From Hymenobacter guriensis (GTDB lineage Bacteria; Bacteroidota; Bacteroidia; Cytophagales; Hymenobacteraceae), in contig NZ_JADWYK010000019.1 in NCBI RefSeq assembly GCF_015773195.1, forward strand, positions 1 to 64,000: a stretch of 64,000 nt of DNA, read 5' to 3'. This document shows, piece after piece, positions 9,812 through 18,141 of this stretch. The position numbers were made by a program, and so were the translations under genes. The first letter of the stretch is position 1; the number at the start of each line of letters is the position of its first letter. Below the pieces are notes generated by a model that was given only the letters and a program-made list of their open reading frames with translations, was not told the DNA's origin and did no database searches.

Positions 9812-10204
9812 ATGTTCGATAACAACTCAGAAGACGAATCGGAAGTCGATTTTCCCTCGTTCGATGCTTCGTTTGCCGTGACGTATGAAGACGCGCTACG
9901 CCTGGTGCGGGGGTATCTGCGCGCTTACGAGCCGGCGGCCCTGCCGGAGCTACTGAACCGCTGCGCGGACCTGGGCGTGGCAGTTGATGCGCAGCAGCTG
10001 GACTGGGTATACTACGGCCCCCTTGTTAAGCAGGAGCCCAAACTCGTTCAGAACCTACTGGGCGTATTCGGCTACCAAGCTACCTTGCTGGGCTTTGATG
10101 TCGGGCCGATACGGGGTAAGATGCGCTACATGCTTTTCCTGAAGACGAAGGGTCGTCTGGCTCGCTTTCAACAGGAGCTGGCAGACTTTGATGCAGCAGT
10201 ATAG
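9812..10204 (+). CDS. Hypothetical protein, 130 residues
   Basis: Not recognised. Acidic N-terminus (SEDESEVDF), then a mixed alpha/beta-looking domain with no membrane segment or catalytic motif. Composition and codon use match neighbouring genes, and the frame is clean, so it is probably real. It lies alone between the restriction operon terminator and the next gene. Confidence 0.55.
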   Translation: MFDNNSEDESEVDFPSFDASFAVTYEDALRLVRGYLRAYEPAALPELLNRCADLGVAVDAQQLDWVYYGPLVKQEPKLVQNLLGVFGYQATLLGFDVGPIRGKMRYMLFLKTKGRLARFQQELADFDAAV

Positions 10205-10354
10205 TAGCGGTTGTTCTTCCAATCGGGCGGATTTACACGCTAAGCATTGCGTTGGCTCACGCACGGGCCACTAGAGTTGGAGCAGGATTTCTCCTTAAGG
10301 AGCGGTGCAGTTTCTCCGTATTTTTGAGCTTCCTCCTTCCTATCGTTCCTGCGC

Positions 10355-10894
10355 ATGGACCAGCTCCGCATGATAGAATACCAGCCGCGCCACTGGCGCG
10401 TGGTGTACCCGGCAGTCGTGCTGGAGCACGAAGCGTTATTCCAGCAGGGTAAAGCGCTGCATACCTCTGCGCCGCAAGAGGCGGAGCGAATCTACCGGCG
10501 TATTATGGCCGCCTGCGGGGAGCTGCACCTAGACGCGGTTTCGCATTTGGGAATGCTGCTCAATAACCGAACGCCCGGCTTGGGCCTTACCTACCTCATG
10601 CAGGCCTTTATGCAGGCCCGGCTACTGTTTCCCAAAGCCTTTGAGGAAGGCCGGGACGTGTTGCTTTATGAGTCCACTGGTAATGGCTTCGTGCTAACGG
10701 CCTATTATGCCATGGGTGTCGAGTTGCAGAAAGCGAAGCGGTGGGCTGAGGCGCTGGCCCTATTTGAGTTCCTAGTGCTTATCAATCCAAAGGACAACCA
10801 CGGGGCAGGAAGGTGGATTGCGGGCCTGAAAGAGCGGTTGGCTACCACGGGAGGCAATCCGGACCCAGCGGCAATTTCGCTGGTTAGACCTTAG
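10355..10894 (+). CDS. Hypothetical TPR-like helical protein, 179 residues
   Basis: Predominantly helical. Spacing of small and aromatic residues resembles tetratricopeptide repeats (EAERIYRRIMAACG, KRWAEALALFEFLVLINPKD). No enzyme motif. Likely a protein-protein interaction module; its partner is not evident. It is the last plausible gene before the replication origin. Confidence 0.55.
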   Translation: MDQLRMIEYQPRHWRVVYPAVVLEHEALFQQGKALHTSAPQEAERIYRRIMAACGELHLDAVSHLGMLLNNRTPGLGLTYLMQAFMQARLLFPKAFEEGRDVLLYESTGNGFVLTAYYAMGVELQKAKRWAEALALFEFLVLINPKDNHGAGRWIAGLKERLATTGGNPDPAAISLVRP

Positions 10895-11209
10895 CCTGTG
10901 GCAATCGACTCTGGAAAACTATGGAATCAGGTGGTGCTCCTGATGGCCTTATCGGTTAGCTTTTGGACTACATATCTAACCAAGGCCAAATCTGTGCTGT
11001 GTGGCGTCTTCGACCAGTGGAGCAGGTGCAACTTAGTCCTTAGTGGCTGCATCTCTCCTACGCGCTGTATTCTGGGTAGAACGGGCTGTTCGTTGTGTAG
11101 GCAGCGCTACGCTTTGTCGGAGTTAGCCGGCTTGGGGCAAGTCAAAGGTATGGCACGTAGGCGTAAGATGAACACTATATGCTTTATAAAAATAATAGTA
11201 TTAAATAGT

Positions 11210-11231
11210 AAAAAAGTGCAATCACTTTTTT
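11210..11231. terminator. A/T-flanked hairpin in the gene-free stretch before oriV
   Basis: AAAAAAGTG, a 4-base loop, then CACTTTTTT: a 9-bp stem that could terminate transcription from either side. The stretch 10895-11397 otherwise holds no convincing gene and becomes AT-rich from about 11170, as expected next to an iteron origin. A second small palindrome (TTGTCTT/AAGACAA) is at 11351-11370. Confidence 0.4.
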
Positions 11232-11397
11232 TGGCTTTTATGCTCTTTTTTACTGTTTTGTTTGTCTGCTTTTTGGGGGTTCTGATGGGTTTTATACCAT
11301 CCCTAAAAGCTTCCTTCTCGGGAAAACTACATAGTTGGAATTTTTACTGATTGTCTTTTAAAAAAGACAAGATAGTTCACTATAAGGAGTAGAAAGC

Positions 11398-11520
11398 ATT
11401 AAAAGGAGTTTTACCCCTACTGGCTGAACTGAATAAAAGGAGCTTTACCCCCACTTAATTCTCGATTAAAAGGAGTTTTACCCCTACCCTGGAGATGATT
11501 AAAAGGAGTTTTACCCCTAC
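11398..11520 (+). repeat. Four iterons: replication origin (oriV)
   Basis: Four 23-bp direct repeats begin at 11398, 11432, 11465 and 11498, with core AAAAGGAGTTTTACCCCTAC. Copies 1, 3 and 4 are identical; copy 2 has a few changes. The 33-34 bp spacing is about three helical turns, so initiator molecules would bind on one face. Partial inverted copies follow (ACTCCTTTTATT at about 11544-11555), just ahead of the rep start at 11616, consistent with self-repression by dimeric Rep. Confidence 0.9.
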
Positions 11521-11615
11521 CTATTAGGAGTTGATAATTTCTTACTCCTTTTATTTCGTGTTATTTTGTCACTCTCTATCCCCAACTGTCCTTCTGCATT
11601 TGGAATCTAGCCGCT

Positions 11616-12743
11616 ATGAGTAACAAGAAAGTGACCACCGCCTCGCTACCCCTGGGGCTGGTCTACGAGCCGCAACACAAGGAGCTGGTGAAGCAGCATT
11701 GGAACGTAACCTTCTCCCGGCAGCGGAAGATGAGCGTGCTGGCGAAGCGTATTATGGCACGGGTGCTCGACCAAATCCGGGATGATGACTTTGAGCTGCG
11801 GCCCTTCTACCAGATGCGCGTCAGCGACGTGGTAGTGGACGCCGGCGTGAAGGCCGAAACCGTCTATAAAGAGGTGGAGGGTGCTATTCTGGAACTGCTG
11901 GCGGTTATCTGGACATTCAAGAGCCCGGACTCGTCGGAGTGGCGGGCCCGCCACCTGCTCGATACCAGTAAGGATGAGACGGCCGGGTACAAAAACGGTA
12001 TTATATCTATACCGCTGAATCCGGCGCTGTCCGATTACTTCATCAACGTCGCCCATTACACCAGCTACCAGCTCTCGCACTATATGCGGCTGAAAAGCTG
12101 GTACTCCATGCGGTTCTTCGAGATACTGTCGGCGTTCAAGGATACCGGCTTCTGGGAAGTTACCATTGAGGAATACCGGACGCTGATGGACTGCGGCCCG
12201 GTGCTGGACAAGCGCCAGCAGCCCAAAAAAGACAAGTCTGGCAAGGTGCTTATGAAGTACCCGCTGGTGAAAGACCTAGTGCACTACACCACCAAGGAGC
12301 CGCTGGAGGAACTGGCCGAAAGCGACGTGGCCTTTACCATGCAGCCTGTCTACGAAGCTGAGCGGGCCACCCGGGGCCGGCCCCGGATTGTGCGGCTGCG
12401 CTTTGAGTTGAATCAGAAGCAGCAAACCAAGATTCCGGCCTCCTGGCTGGCCGACCCGGTCACGGCCTCACTCATCGAGCGACTCCGCGCCTGGAAGGTC
12501 ACTGACCGCAACATCGCACTTCACGCCCCTACCCTGGGCCGCGACGGGGTCAAGAAGATTCTGCGGGAATGGGACCTGAAAGCTATTCATCCAACGGACC
12601 GCATCAACAGCAAGGAAAAGTATTGCAACACGGCCATCTCGCGGGCGGCGAAGCAGCTGCTGGCCGAGCAGAAAGCCGAAGCGCTGCAGGTTCGCAAGGA
12701 CCTGCAGCTTGGCCTGTTTGCGACGGCAGCCGACAAAAACTAG
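11616..12743 (+). CDS. Rep_3-family plasmid replication initiator
   Basis: A 375-residue protein resembling RepB/Rep_3 initiators with two winged-helix domains. N-terminal WNVTFSRQRKMSVLAKRIMA and central LSHYMRLKSWYSMRFFEIL match the conserved pattern, and the C-terminal half is basic. It lies about 95 bases downstream of four iterons, the standard arrangement for iteron-controlled plasmids. It would bind the iterons to open the origin and recruit host DnaB, and inverted half-iterons before its start suggest autoregulation. Length is at the upper end of the family. Confidence 0.9.
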   Translation: MSNKKVTTASLPLGLVYEPQHKELVKQHWNVTFSRQRKMSVLAKRIMARVLDQIRDDDFELRPFYQMRVSDVVVDAGVKAETVYKEVEGAILELLAVIWTFKSPDSSEWRARHLLDTSKDETAGYKNGIISIPLNPALSDYFINVAHYTSYQLSHYMRLKSWYSMRFFEILSAFKDTGFWEVTIEEYRTLMDCGPVLDKRQQPKKDKSGKVLMKYPLVKDLVHYTTKEPLEELAESDVAFTMQPVYEAERATRGRPRIVRLRFELNQKQQTKIPASWLADPVTASLIERLRAWKVTDRNIALHAPTLGRDGVKKILREWDLKAIHPTDRINSKEKYCNTAISRAAKQLLAEQKAEALQVRKDLQLGLFATAADKN

Positions 12744-12795
12744 CCTACTCTGCGCCGCGCCTCTATGCCTCCCCTTCCTCAGACATCCTTGGCTC

Positions 12796-12830
12796 TGGTT
12801 AAAAGTTTGGTCCAAAAGTCGCATTTGCGC
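12796..12830. repeat. Copy A of a 35-bp repeat that also occurs inverted at 15120
   Basis: Reverse-complemented, this stretch matches 15120-15154 at 30 of 35 positions. The shared core includes AAATGCGA, GGACCA and ACTTTTAACCA. Copy A is on the plasmid backbone after rep and copy B is inside the Tn3 transposon. It overlaps the left arm of the hairpin at 12822. Confidence 0.7.
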
Positions 12831-12875
12831 GCTACACTAAGCGGCTTTCCCGCTGCTTGGTGTAGCGCGCAAATG
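12822..12875. repeat. Perfect 16-bp inverted repeat between rep and the opposing gene
   Basis: CATTTGCGCGCTACAC at 12822-12837 pairs perfectly with 12860-12875, and the 22-base interior contains a further AAGC/GCTT pairing. It sits in the convergent gap 12744-12957. It could be a bidirectional terminator (no T run is seen) or the end of an old mobile element. Confidence 0.75.
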
Positions 12876-12957
12876 ATAAGCGGGGCCAGCCTTGCGGTAT
12901 GGAGTGAGACAGCGCTAGAGTTGGAACGGAAAACAACGCTAATCCCAGCCGGCTGGC

Positions 12958-13482
12958 TTAGTCCTCAAATTGGCTGTTGTACAGGTCCCCCAGCGCCTCC
13001 GCTTCGGCGTCCTGCTCATTGTCGTTTAAGTAGTCGCGCTGCTCATCCTCGGGATATTCCGGATATTCCTCGCTATCCTGGTTGTCGGCCAAATCCTCAC
13101 CCGGCTGCGGCGGGTAGTCCGGTATCCAGTCCTCAGCGCGGTTGATAGCCGGATTATTCCCGTTGCTCTCGTGCGCCTGGTCGCTGGCGCTGCTCCACTG
13201 ATTTAGATGCTCCTGCTCGGCTAGGGTCTGCTCGTACGCTTGATGGCGCTGGGTGGCCTCGCGTAGCTCATGCTCCCGTACCTGCTCGGCCGCGTCCCCA
13301 ATCGCATAGTGGGCAGCCAGCAACTCCCATAGCTTGGCCAGCGCTCCGCTGTGCGTGTCGAGCGTATAAATCTGTTGGGGCTCGCGCTGCTGACAGTTGT
13401 AGTGCTGCACGGCCGCATGGCCGGCTAGAACTGCGTGGCGCATTGCCGGCTCCCCATCGGCCGGGAAAGCAGGGCCGGTAAC
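12958..13482 (-). pseudogene. C-terminal part of a plasmid gene cut by the Tn3 transposon
   Basis: 173 codons of a leftward frame run from the transposon boundary to 12958. The only start now available, a TTG at 13494, lies inside the transposon repeat. Joining codon 58 across the duplicated GTAAC to the fragment at 35151-35323 restores one frame of about 230 residues. The C-terminal third is very acidic (EDWIPDYPPQPGEDLADNQD and beyond). No family recognised. Confidence 0.85.
13478..13482. repeat. Left target-site duplication GTAAC
   Basis: GTAAC directly precedes the left inverted repeat and recurs directly after the right one at 35151-35155. Five-base duplications are the rule for Tn3-family insertion. 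Confidence 0.9.
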
Positions 13483-13520
13483 GGGGTCGCACAATAGTAG
13501 GAACCGAAATTCCCGCTTAG
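13483..13520 (+). repeat. Left terminal inverted repeat (IRL) of the Tn3 transposon
   Basis: 38 bp starting GGGGT and ending CTTAG. It matches the inverted repeat at 35113-35150 at 35 of 38 positions (mismatches at positions 6, 17 and 36). Length and the GGGG start are typical of the Tn3 family. Confidence 0.95.
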
Positions 13521-13562
13521 GGTGTAGTGTTCTGAAACTGTTGTGCTCGACTGCTCCCCTCT

Positions 13563-14066
13563 ATGCTTGGCGATCTGCTACTGCTTCTGGTTCTCCTTCC
13601 AGTATCGTTTATCCTGAACGCCCTGGCGCACGAACTTGGTCATGCCATCGCAGGGAAGCTCGTTGGCTTGACTATTCATCGAATAGCTATTGTCACAGAC
13701 CTGCGAAAGGCGCCAGTGAAGCCCTTGTTTACGGTAGGTGACACTGAATTCTATTTGGCCGCTAATAGCCTAGTATCATTTATCACCACCTCAGGAGTCG
13801 CCTTCAGCCAGCACCCGCTGAAGGCCATCTTCTTTAACTTAGCCGGGCCACTCAGCGGCGCGGTAGTAGGGGCCCTGTTTGTGGTGTATGCTGTAGGGTT
13901 TACGGCCACTACGTTTGTCAACGTCATCGCTGTGTGCGTTGCTGTTTTCTACGTGATCATGGACCTGGCCAACTTAAAACCGGAACTGCAGGCGTACGAT
14001 ACGCCGAGCGACGGATGGAAGGTCCGCGAAGCATGGCGGCGATTTCAAGCCCAGAAGCGGGTATGA
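13563..14066 (+). CDS. M50 (site-2-protease-like) membrane metallopeptidase-like protein
   Basis: A 167-residue membrane protein starting 43 bases after IRL. The N-terminal membrane segment contains HELGH, the HExxH zinc site of M50 peptidases, followed by NLAGPLSG and MDLANLKP, the latter resembling the second zinc-ligand motif. These features point to an intramembrane or membrane-embedded metallopeptidase, although many small M50 relatives have no tested activity. Substrate unknown. It may process a membrane-bound regulator of the cargo genes, but nothing in the sequence names one. Confidence 0.7.
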   Translation: MLGDLLLLLVLLPVSFILNALAHELGHAIAGKLVGLTIHRIAIVTDLRKAPVKPLFTVGDTEFYLAANSLVSFITTSGVAFSQHPLKAIFFNLAGPLSGAVVGALFVVYAVGFTATTFVNVIAVCVAVFYVIMDLANLKPELQAYDTPSDGWKVREAWRRFQAQKRV

Positions 14067-14219
14067 GACAGGGCTGGATAACGGTCACGCTCGCGTGGTA
14101 ACCAGCAAAGGAAAGTTGCCTAGCAGAGAGGATAGAGGAAGCGGCATGCCGACTGGTGTTTGATACGCCGCGCTTGCCTTTCCGTCAGCTTGGCAGATAG
14201 CCTTACCGGTATTTGCCTT

Positions 14220-14261
14220 AAGTTACATGCTAAGAATGGTCGTCTTTAGGATGTAACTTTG
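14220..14261 (+). promoter_or_regulatory. Dyad overlapping a TAACTTTG promoter box: candidate res site / resolvase operator
   Basis: AAGTTACAT at 14220-14228 is inverted at 14251-14259 (ATGTAACTT), with further pairing inside (CTAAGA / TCTTTAG). The right arm overlaps TAACTTTG (14254-14261), a perfect Bacteroidota -7 box, 39 bases before the resolvase start. Resolvases of Tn3 elements usually bind sites beside and repress their own gene. Confidence 0.55.
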
Positions 14262-14299
14262 CTCTAAACGAGGCTTTTCGTCGGCTACTCCTTTATAGT

Positions 14300-15010
14300 A
14301 TGGACTACATTCTCTACCTGCGAGCCTCGACCCTGCGCCAGGGTCAGAGCGGGCTAGGCCTCGAGGGCCAGCGCCTGATTGCCTACCGCTTCCTGCAGCC
14401 CGGCGACCAGATTGTCGCCGAGTACATCGAAGTGGAGAGCGGACGCAAGAACAACCGGCCCGAGATGGCCAAGGCTATTGCCGAGACGAAGGCCGCTGGG
14501 GCGACTCTGCTCGTGGCCGAGATGTCGCGCCTAGCGCGCAGCGTGTATTTTACCTCGAAGCTAATGGAGGAGCGGGTCCGCTTCAAGGCCTGCGACATTC
14601 CCAATGCCGACGAGTTTACCATTAACATTTTGGCGGCCGTTGCGCAAAAAGGTGCCAAGGATATTTCCGAGTCGACCAAACGCGGGCTCGCCGCCAAGAA
14701 GGCCCGTGGCTTTACCTTGGGCAAGCCCGAAAATTTTACCGCCGCCTCGCGGGCGCTGGGCCGGGCCGTAGTGCAGCGTAAAGCACAAGAAGCATTGCCC
14801 AATAAACAGGCTCGTCGGTTGGCCACGCTACTGCGGCGCGACGGGTTGACCTTGGCTACCATCGCAGCCGAACTCAATGCGCATGGCTACCGCACACGCC
14901 GGGGCAAAACGTTTCATAAAACGTCAGTGCTACGGCTGTTGCTTTCTACTACAGAATCAATCAGCCATACGGTGACTGAAACGGGCGATGTGGCAGCGAC
15001 TTTTTCTTAG
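14300..15010 (+). CDS. tnpR: Serine recombinase (Tn3 resolvase)
   Basis: A 236-residue protein. YLRASTLRQ at the N-terminus carries the catalytic Ser (residue 10) and neighbouring Arg. AEMSRLARS continues the catalytic domain, KRGLAAKKARGFTLGKP forms the hinge, and a C-terminal helix-turn-helix reads LTLATIAAELNAHGYRTRRG. It would resolve cointegrates formed during replicative transposition. The N-terminal motif order matches short resolvase/invertases, not large serine integrases. It lies near the left end, far from the transposase at the right end, so the cargo has been gained between them. Confidence 0.9.
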   Translation: MDYILYLRASTLRQGQSGLGLEGQRLIAYRFLQPGDQIVAEYIEVESGRKNNRPEMAKAIAETKAAGATLLVAEMSRLARSVYFTSKLMEERVRFKACDIPNADEFTINILAAVAQKGAKDISESTKRGLAAKKARGFTLGKPENFTAASRALGRAVVQRKAQEALPNKQARRLATLLRRDGLTLATIAAELNAHGYRTRRGKTFHKTSVLRLLLSTTESISHTVTETGDVAATFS

Positions 15011-15119
15011 TATTAGTCAACATTCCTGCCCGCTTTGCGCCAAATAAAATGGCATGCGTTAAGCCGAAAACGGCTGGAGTACCACGCCTGACTGCAGTGA
15101 AGAAACAACGTGGGATCTA

Positions 15120-15154
15120 GACCAAATGCGAAGTTTGGACCAGACTTTTAACCA
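15120..15154. repeat. Copy B of the 35-bp repeat shared with 12796-12830
   Basis: Inverted relative to copy A, 30 of 35 positions identical. It lies 110 bases after the resolvase stop in a gene-free stretch (15011-15362). Nothing else recognisable is seen in that stretch apart from a short AGCCG/CGGCT hairpin near 15062. Confidence 0.7.
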
Positions 15155-15362
15155 AGGTCAATTTGGGTTCGTTGGCTGAGTGTGGTCGCGAGAGCATCTT
15201 GAAGAAAACCAAGGCCGGACAGCAGCGGGGCTTATCGTAATGTCATTCCACCATTACAAGAAGATCTGTTTAAGGTGATTACTGCTTCAGAAACTCAACA
15301 GAAATGCCCTGTAGCTTGCCAAACGTGCTACATCAGCGCAGCCGCATTCTGATTTGCCTAAT

Positions 15363-15599
15363 ATGGCCAAAACGCCACCCTTTTTCCGTCATACACAGCA
15401 CCCCACGGGACTACGAGCAGCGGCCCCTGTTGCGGAGCGCTATCCCTATCATGACAATGACCAGTGTCCGATCGGACTGGCCATAAAACAGGATGGGAAC
15501 TGGCAATATTACGACCTAACCACTGTCGATGAAACCCGGGCTCGCTGCCCAACCTGCGTGGGATTGGACGTAAAGGATACTGTCACTAGCCATTTCTAA
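15363..15599 (+). CDS. Small hypothetical protein, 78 residues
   Basis: The ATG at 15363 is preferred to an upstream in-frame TTG. Three cysteines near the middle and C-terminal half (QCPIG, CPTC) could bind metal. GNWQYYDLTTVDETRARCP looks like a real protein sequence. Function unknown. Confidence 0.45.
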   Translation: MAKTPPFFRHTQHPTGLRAAAPVAERYPYHDNDQCPIGLAIKQDGNWQYYDLTTVDETRARCPTCVGLDVKDTVTSHF

Positions 15600-15711
15600 G
15601 GCCTCCCGTGGGTTAGGCCAGATTTACTTCAGAATCGGCCGCTATGTTTGGCCCCGTTCAGTTCCTGCTGCCTACTGAGCACTTCTGTCGTTTCACCCTA
15701 GTTGGTACTGC

Positions 15712-16530
15712 ATGTTTTCTCTTGCTTCCGCCCGCGCTGCGGCTGCGGCCTTACTACTGAGCTGTACCCTATCTGCCCACGCCCAGATACCTCAGTCAAC
15801 CCCGTCGACGGCGCCCGCAGATACGCTCCATAAGTTTGAGCCGCTTGCCGCCGTTCCCCCTGTGGCCAAACCCTGGTACAAGGGTAAGCTGGTGAAGGCC
15901 TCGATCGTGCCGGCTCTGCTCATCGGCTACGGTGCGTATACTTTTAATGGGGGAGGATTCTATACCAACCAGCAGGCCAACCGCGACATCCACAAGCTCT
16001 TTCCCACCTACCGCACTTCCCTCGACAACATCCTCATCTTCGCGCCCTACGCCGAGCTAGGCCTGGTGGCGCTGTCGGGCGTAGAGTCGCGGGACGACCG
16101 GCTGAACACCCTGCTGGTGATCGGAAAGTCAGAGCTCATTATGCTGGCCTCGGTGTTTGCCGTCAAGAACCTCACCCGTGAAACTCGTCCCGATGGCTCC
16201 GATAATCTGTCGTTTCCTTCAGGCCACACCGCCCAGGCATTCCTGGCGGCCAGCATCGTCCATACCGAATTCCGGGATAAAAGCCAGTGGTACGGCATCG
16301 GGGCCTACACGATTGCCACCAGCGTAGCCGCCCTGCGCATGATCAACAACAAGCACTGGCAGAGCGATGTGGTGGCTGGGGCCGGATTTGGCATTCTCTC
16401 CGCCCACCTGGGGTACCTGACCCACCGCAACCGCTGGGGCCGCAAGCCGACGCTAGTGGGCTGGAATGTGGCACCGGCCTATTTTGCCGGTAACACCCCG
16501 GGCGTCTCGCTTAGCTGGCGCGCCCATTAA
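15712..16530 (+). CDS. PAP2-family phosphatase with signal peptide (first of three)
   Basis: A 272-residue protein with an N-terminal signal peptide ending near AHAQ. PAP2 motifs are in order: KNLTRETRPDG (motif 1), FPSGHTAQAF (motif 2), and NKHWQSDVVAGA (motif 3, catalytic His and Asp). The enzyme would remove phosphate from lipid or other phosphate esters at the outer face of the inner membrane or in the periplasm. It is the first gene of a run with a COG4705-like protein (16 bases on) and a second PAP2. Lipid A, undecaprenyl pyrophosphate or phosphatidylglycerophosphate are possible substrates, and the sequence does not decide. Confidence 0.85.
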   Translation: MFSLASARAAAAALLLSCTLSAHAQIPQSTPSTAPADTLHKFEPLAAVPPVAKPWYKGKLVKASIVPALLIGYGAYTFNGGGFYTNQQANRDIHKLFPTYRTSLDNILIFAPYAELGLVALSGVESRDDRLNTLLVIGKSELIMLASVFAVKNLTRETRPDGSDNLSFPSGHTAQAFLAASIVHTEFRDKSQWYGIGAYTIATSVAALRMINNKHWQSDVVAGAGFGILSAHLGYLTHRNRWGRKPTLVGWNVAPAYFAGNTPGVSLSWRAH

Positions 16531-16545
16531 TTACCCTCCCCAAGG

Positions 16546-17325
16546 ATGCACGCTGCCCTGAAAAAGATTCCGGAAGTTACCCTGCTGTTTTGGGTAATGA
16601 AGATTTGCGCCACCACGCTGGGCGAGACGGCCGGAGACCAGCTGGCCCAGACCATGCACGTGGGCTACGCCATCAGCACGCTGCTCTTACTCGGTTTCTT
16701 TGTGGTGGTGCTGCTGGGCCAATTGGCGGTTCATCGGTACGTGCCGATGTTATACTGGAGTGTCATTCTGGCGACCAGTACGGCCGGGACCACGCTCTCC
16801 GATTACATGGATCGGACGCTGGGTCTGGGCTACGCCTTGGGCTCGGCCATGCTCGTTACCCTGCTGCTGCTGGTACTGGGCCTGTGGTGGCGAAGTGAGA
16901 AGTCTTTGTCGGTGACCAGCATTCGCACTCGGCAAGGGGAATTGTTCTACTGGACGGCCATTCTGATTTCCAACACGCTGGGAACCGCCCTAGGGGATTA
17001 CCTGGCCGATGACTCCGGGCTGGGGTTTGCGGGCGGCGCGTTGCTGATTGGCAGCCTGCTGGCCGTAACCGTGCTGGCCTACTATGCAACCAACCTGTCG
17101 CGGGTGCTACTGTTTTGGATTGCCTTCGTGCTGACGCGTCCCTTCGGGGCTACCTTCGGCGATCTGCTGACAAAACCAGCCGCTAAACAGGGCCTCGGCT
17201 TCGGGACCAGTGGTTCCTCGCTCATCCTGTTGGGGGTGCTGGCGGCGCTGGTGGTGTACGACTCGTGGCGGCAGCGGAGCGCGGCCTGGCAGGACCACTA
17301 TAATGCGTCCGGCCCCGCCCACTAA
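16546..17325 (+). CDS. COG4705-like multi-pass membrane protein with four internal repeats
   Basis: A 259-residue protein of about eight membrane segments. The same pattern recurs four times: CATTLGETAGDQLAQ, TTLSDYMDRTLGLGYA, TALGDYLADDSGLGFA, and ATFGDLLTKPAAKQGLGF. Each has an acidic residue followed by GD or DY in or beside a membrane segment, suggesting a symmetric channel or transporter with an acidic cation site. The resemblance is to the uncharacterised COG4705 family. It lies between two PAP2 phosphatases and is probably co-transcribed with them. Confidence 0.7.
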   Translation: MHAALKKIPEVTLLFWVMKICATTLGETAGDQLAQTMHVGYAISTLLLLGFFVVVLLGQLAVHRYVPMLYWSVILATSTAGTTLSDYMDRTLGLGYALGSAMLVTLLLLVLGLWWRSEKSLSVTSIRTRQGELFYWTAILISNTLGTALGDYLADDSGLGFAGGALLIGSLLAVTVLAYYATNLSRVLLFWIAFVLTRPFGATFGDLLTKPAAKQGLGFGTSGSSLILLGVLAALVVYDSWRQRSAAWQDHYNASGPAH

Positions 17326-17371
17326 TCTTCGCCAGCCGGGCACGCATCCGTAGCCGTCTCCATCTGACCGT

Positions 17372-18085
17372 ATGACGTTTTCCACGCTGCTCGGGTACGC
17401 TCAACTGCTCTGGCGGCAGCACCGCCGGTTGCTGCTCACCCTGCTGCTGGGTTTTATCCTGCCCTGGGTTGTCTTTCTGAAAGTTGGACAGGAAGTCTGG
17501 GAAGACAAGGGCTTTCTGCTGGATCGGCTGATCCTGCAAGGGCTGCACCACTTTGAAAGCCCTGGAGGCGATGCGTTGGCGGTATGGCTGGCCCAGGCAG
17601 GCGGCACCCGGTGGACGCCCCTGCTGGAGGCCGCAGTATTAGCAGGCCTGTTGCTGGCCCGACAATGGCGGGCGGCGCTGTTTTTTCTGGTGGCCGTGGG
17701 CGGGGCTGGCCTTCTGAACCTGTTTGCCAAACTGCTGTTGGCCCGCGCCCGGCCCGACTTCTGGGTATCTATTGCTCCGGAAACCTCCTACAGCTTTCCC
17801 AGCGGCCACGCCATGGCCGCCACTGCCCTGGCTCTGACCCTGGGTATTCTGCTCTGGCCCACCCGCGGCCGCTGGGTGGCGGTGGTACTGGGGGCGGCCT
17901 GGGCCCTGCTGATGGGCTGGTCACGCATGTACCTGGGGGTGCATTTTCCCTCCGATGTGCTGGCCGGCTGGGTTGGCTCTGTCGGCTGGGTCTGGGGCGT
18001 GCATCTGCTGTTCTCCCGAGTAGGCCTTGATCTGCACAATCTGTGGACTGATACCCGATCCTACTGGCAGCGGCCTCACCGCTAA
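17372..18085 (+). CDS. PAP2-family membrane phosphatase (second of three)
   Basis: A 237-residue integral membrane protein with the complete motif set: KLLLARARPDFW, SFPSGHAMAAT, and SRMYLGVHFPSDVLAGW. The topology, with motifs between later membrane segments, matches undecaprenyl-pyrophosphate or phosphatidylglycerophosphate phosphatases (PgpB/BcrC-like). It likely acts on a lipid phosphate in the outer leaflet of the inner membrane. It ends the PAP2-COG4705-PAP2 run and is followed by a strong terminator. Confidence 0.9.
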   Translation: MTFSTLLGYAQLLWRQHRRLLLTLLLGFILPWVVFLKVGQEVWEDKGFLLDRLILQGLHHFESPGGDALAVWLAQAGGTRWTPLLEAAVLAGLLLARQWRAALFFLVAVGGAGLLNLFAKLLLARARPDFWVSIAPETSYSFPSGHAMAATALALTLGILLWPTRGRWVAVVLGAAWALLMGWSRMYLGVHFPSDVLAGWVGSVGWVWGVHLLFSRVGLDLHNLWTDTRSYWQRPHR

Positions 18086-18141
18086 ATTCCTTCCGCAGTT
18101 ATGCTGGACGGGGAGGCTTCTTTTTGCCGTACTCTTTCTAT

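Noticed and set aside
10291..10302. Perfect 12-bp palindrome CTCCTTAAGGAG
   Set aside because: Single short palindrome without a second copy or promoter context; chance is a sufficient explanation.
10898..11350. 150-residue frame before the iterons, including a hydrophobic C-terminal part
   Set aside because: It starts with GTG, has poor protein composition and runs through a terminator-like hairpin into AT-rich origin DNA. A 60-residue membrane peptide from 11168 cannot be excluded but has no support.
12822..12875. Reading the 16-bp hairpin as an integron attC site or CRISPR repeat
   Set aside because: No core-site sequences, no integrase and no repeat array are present.
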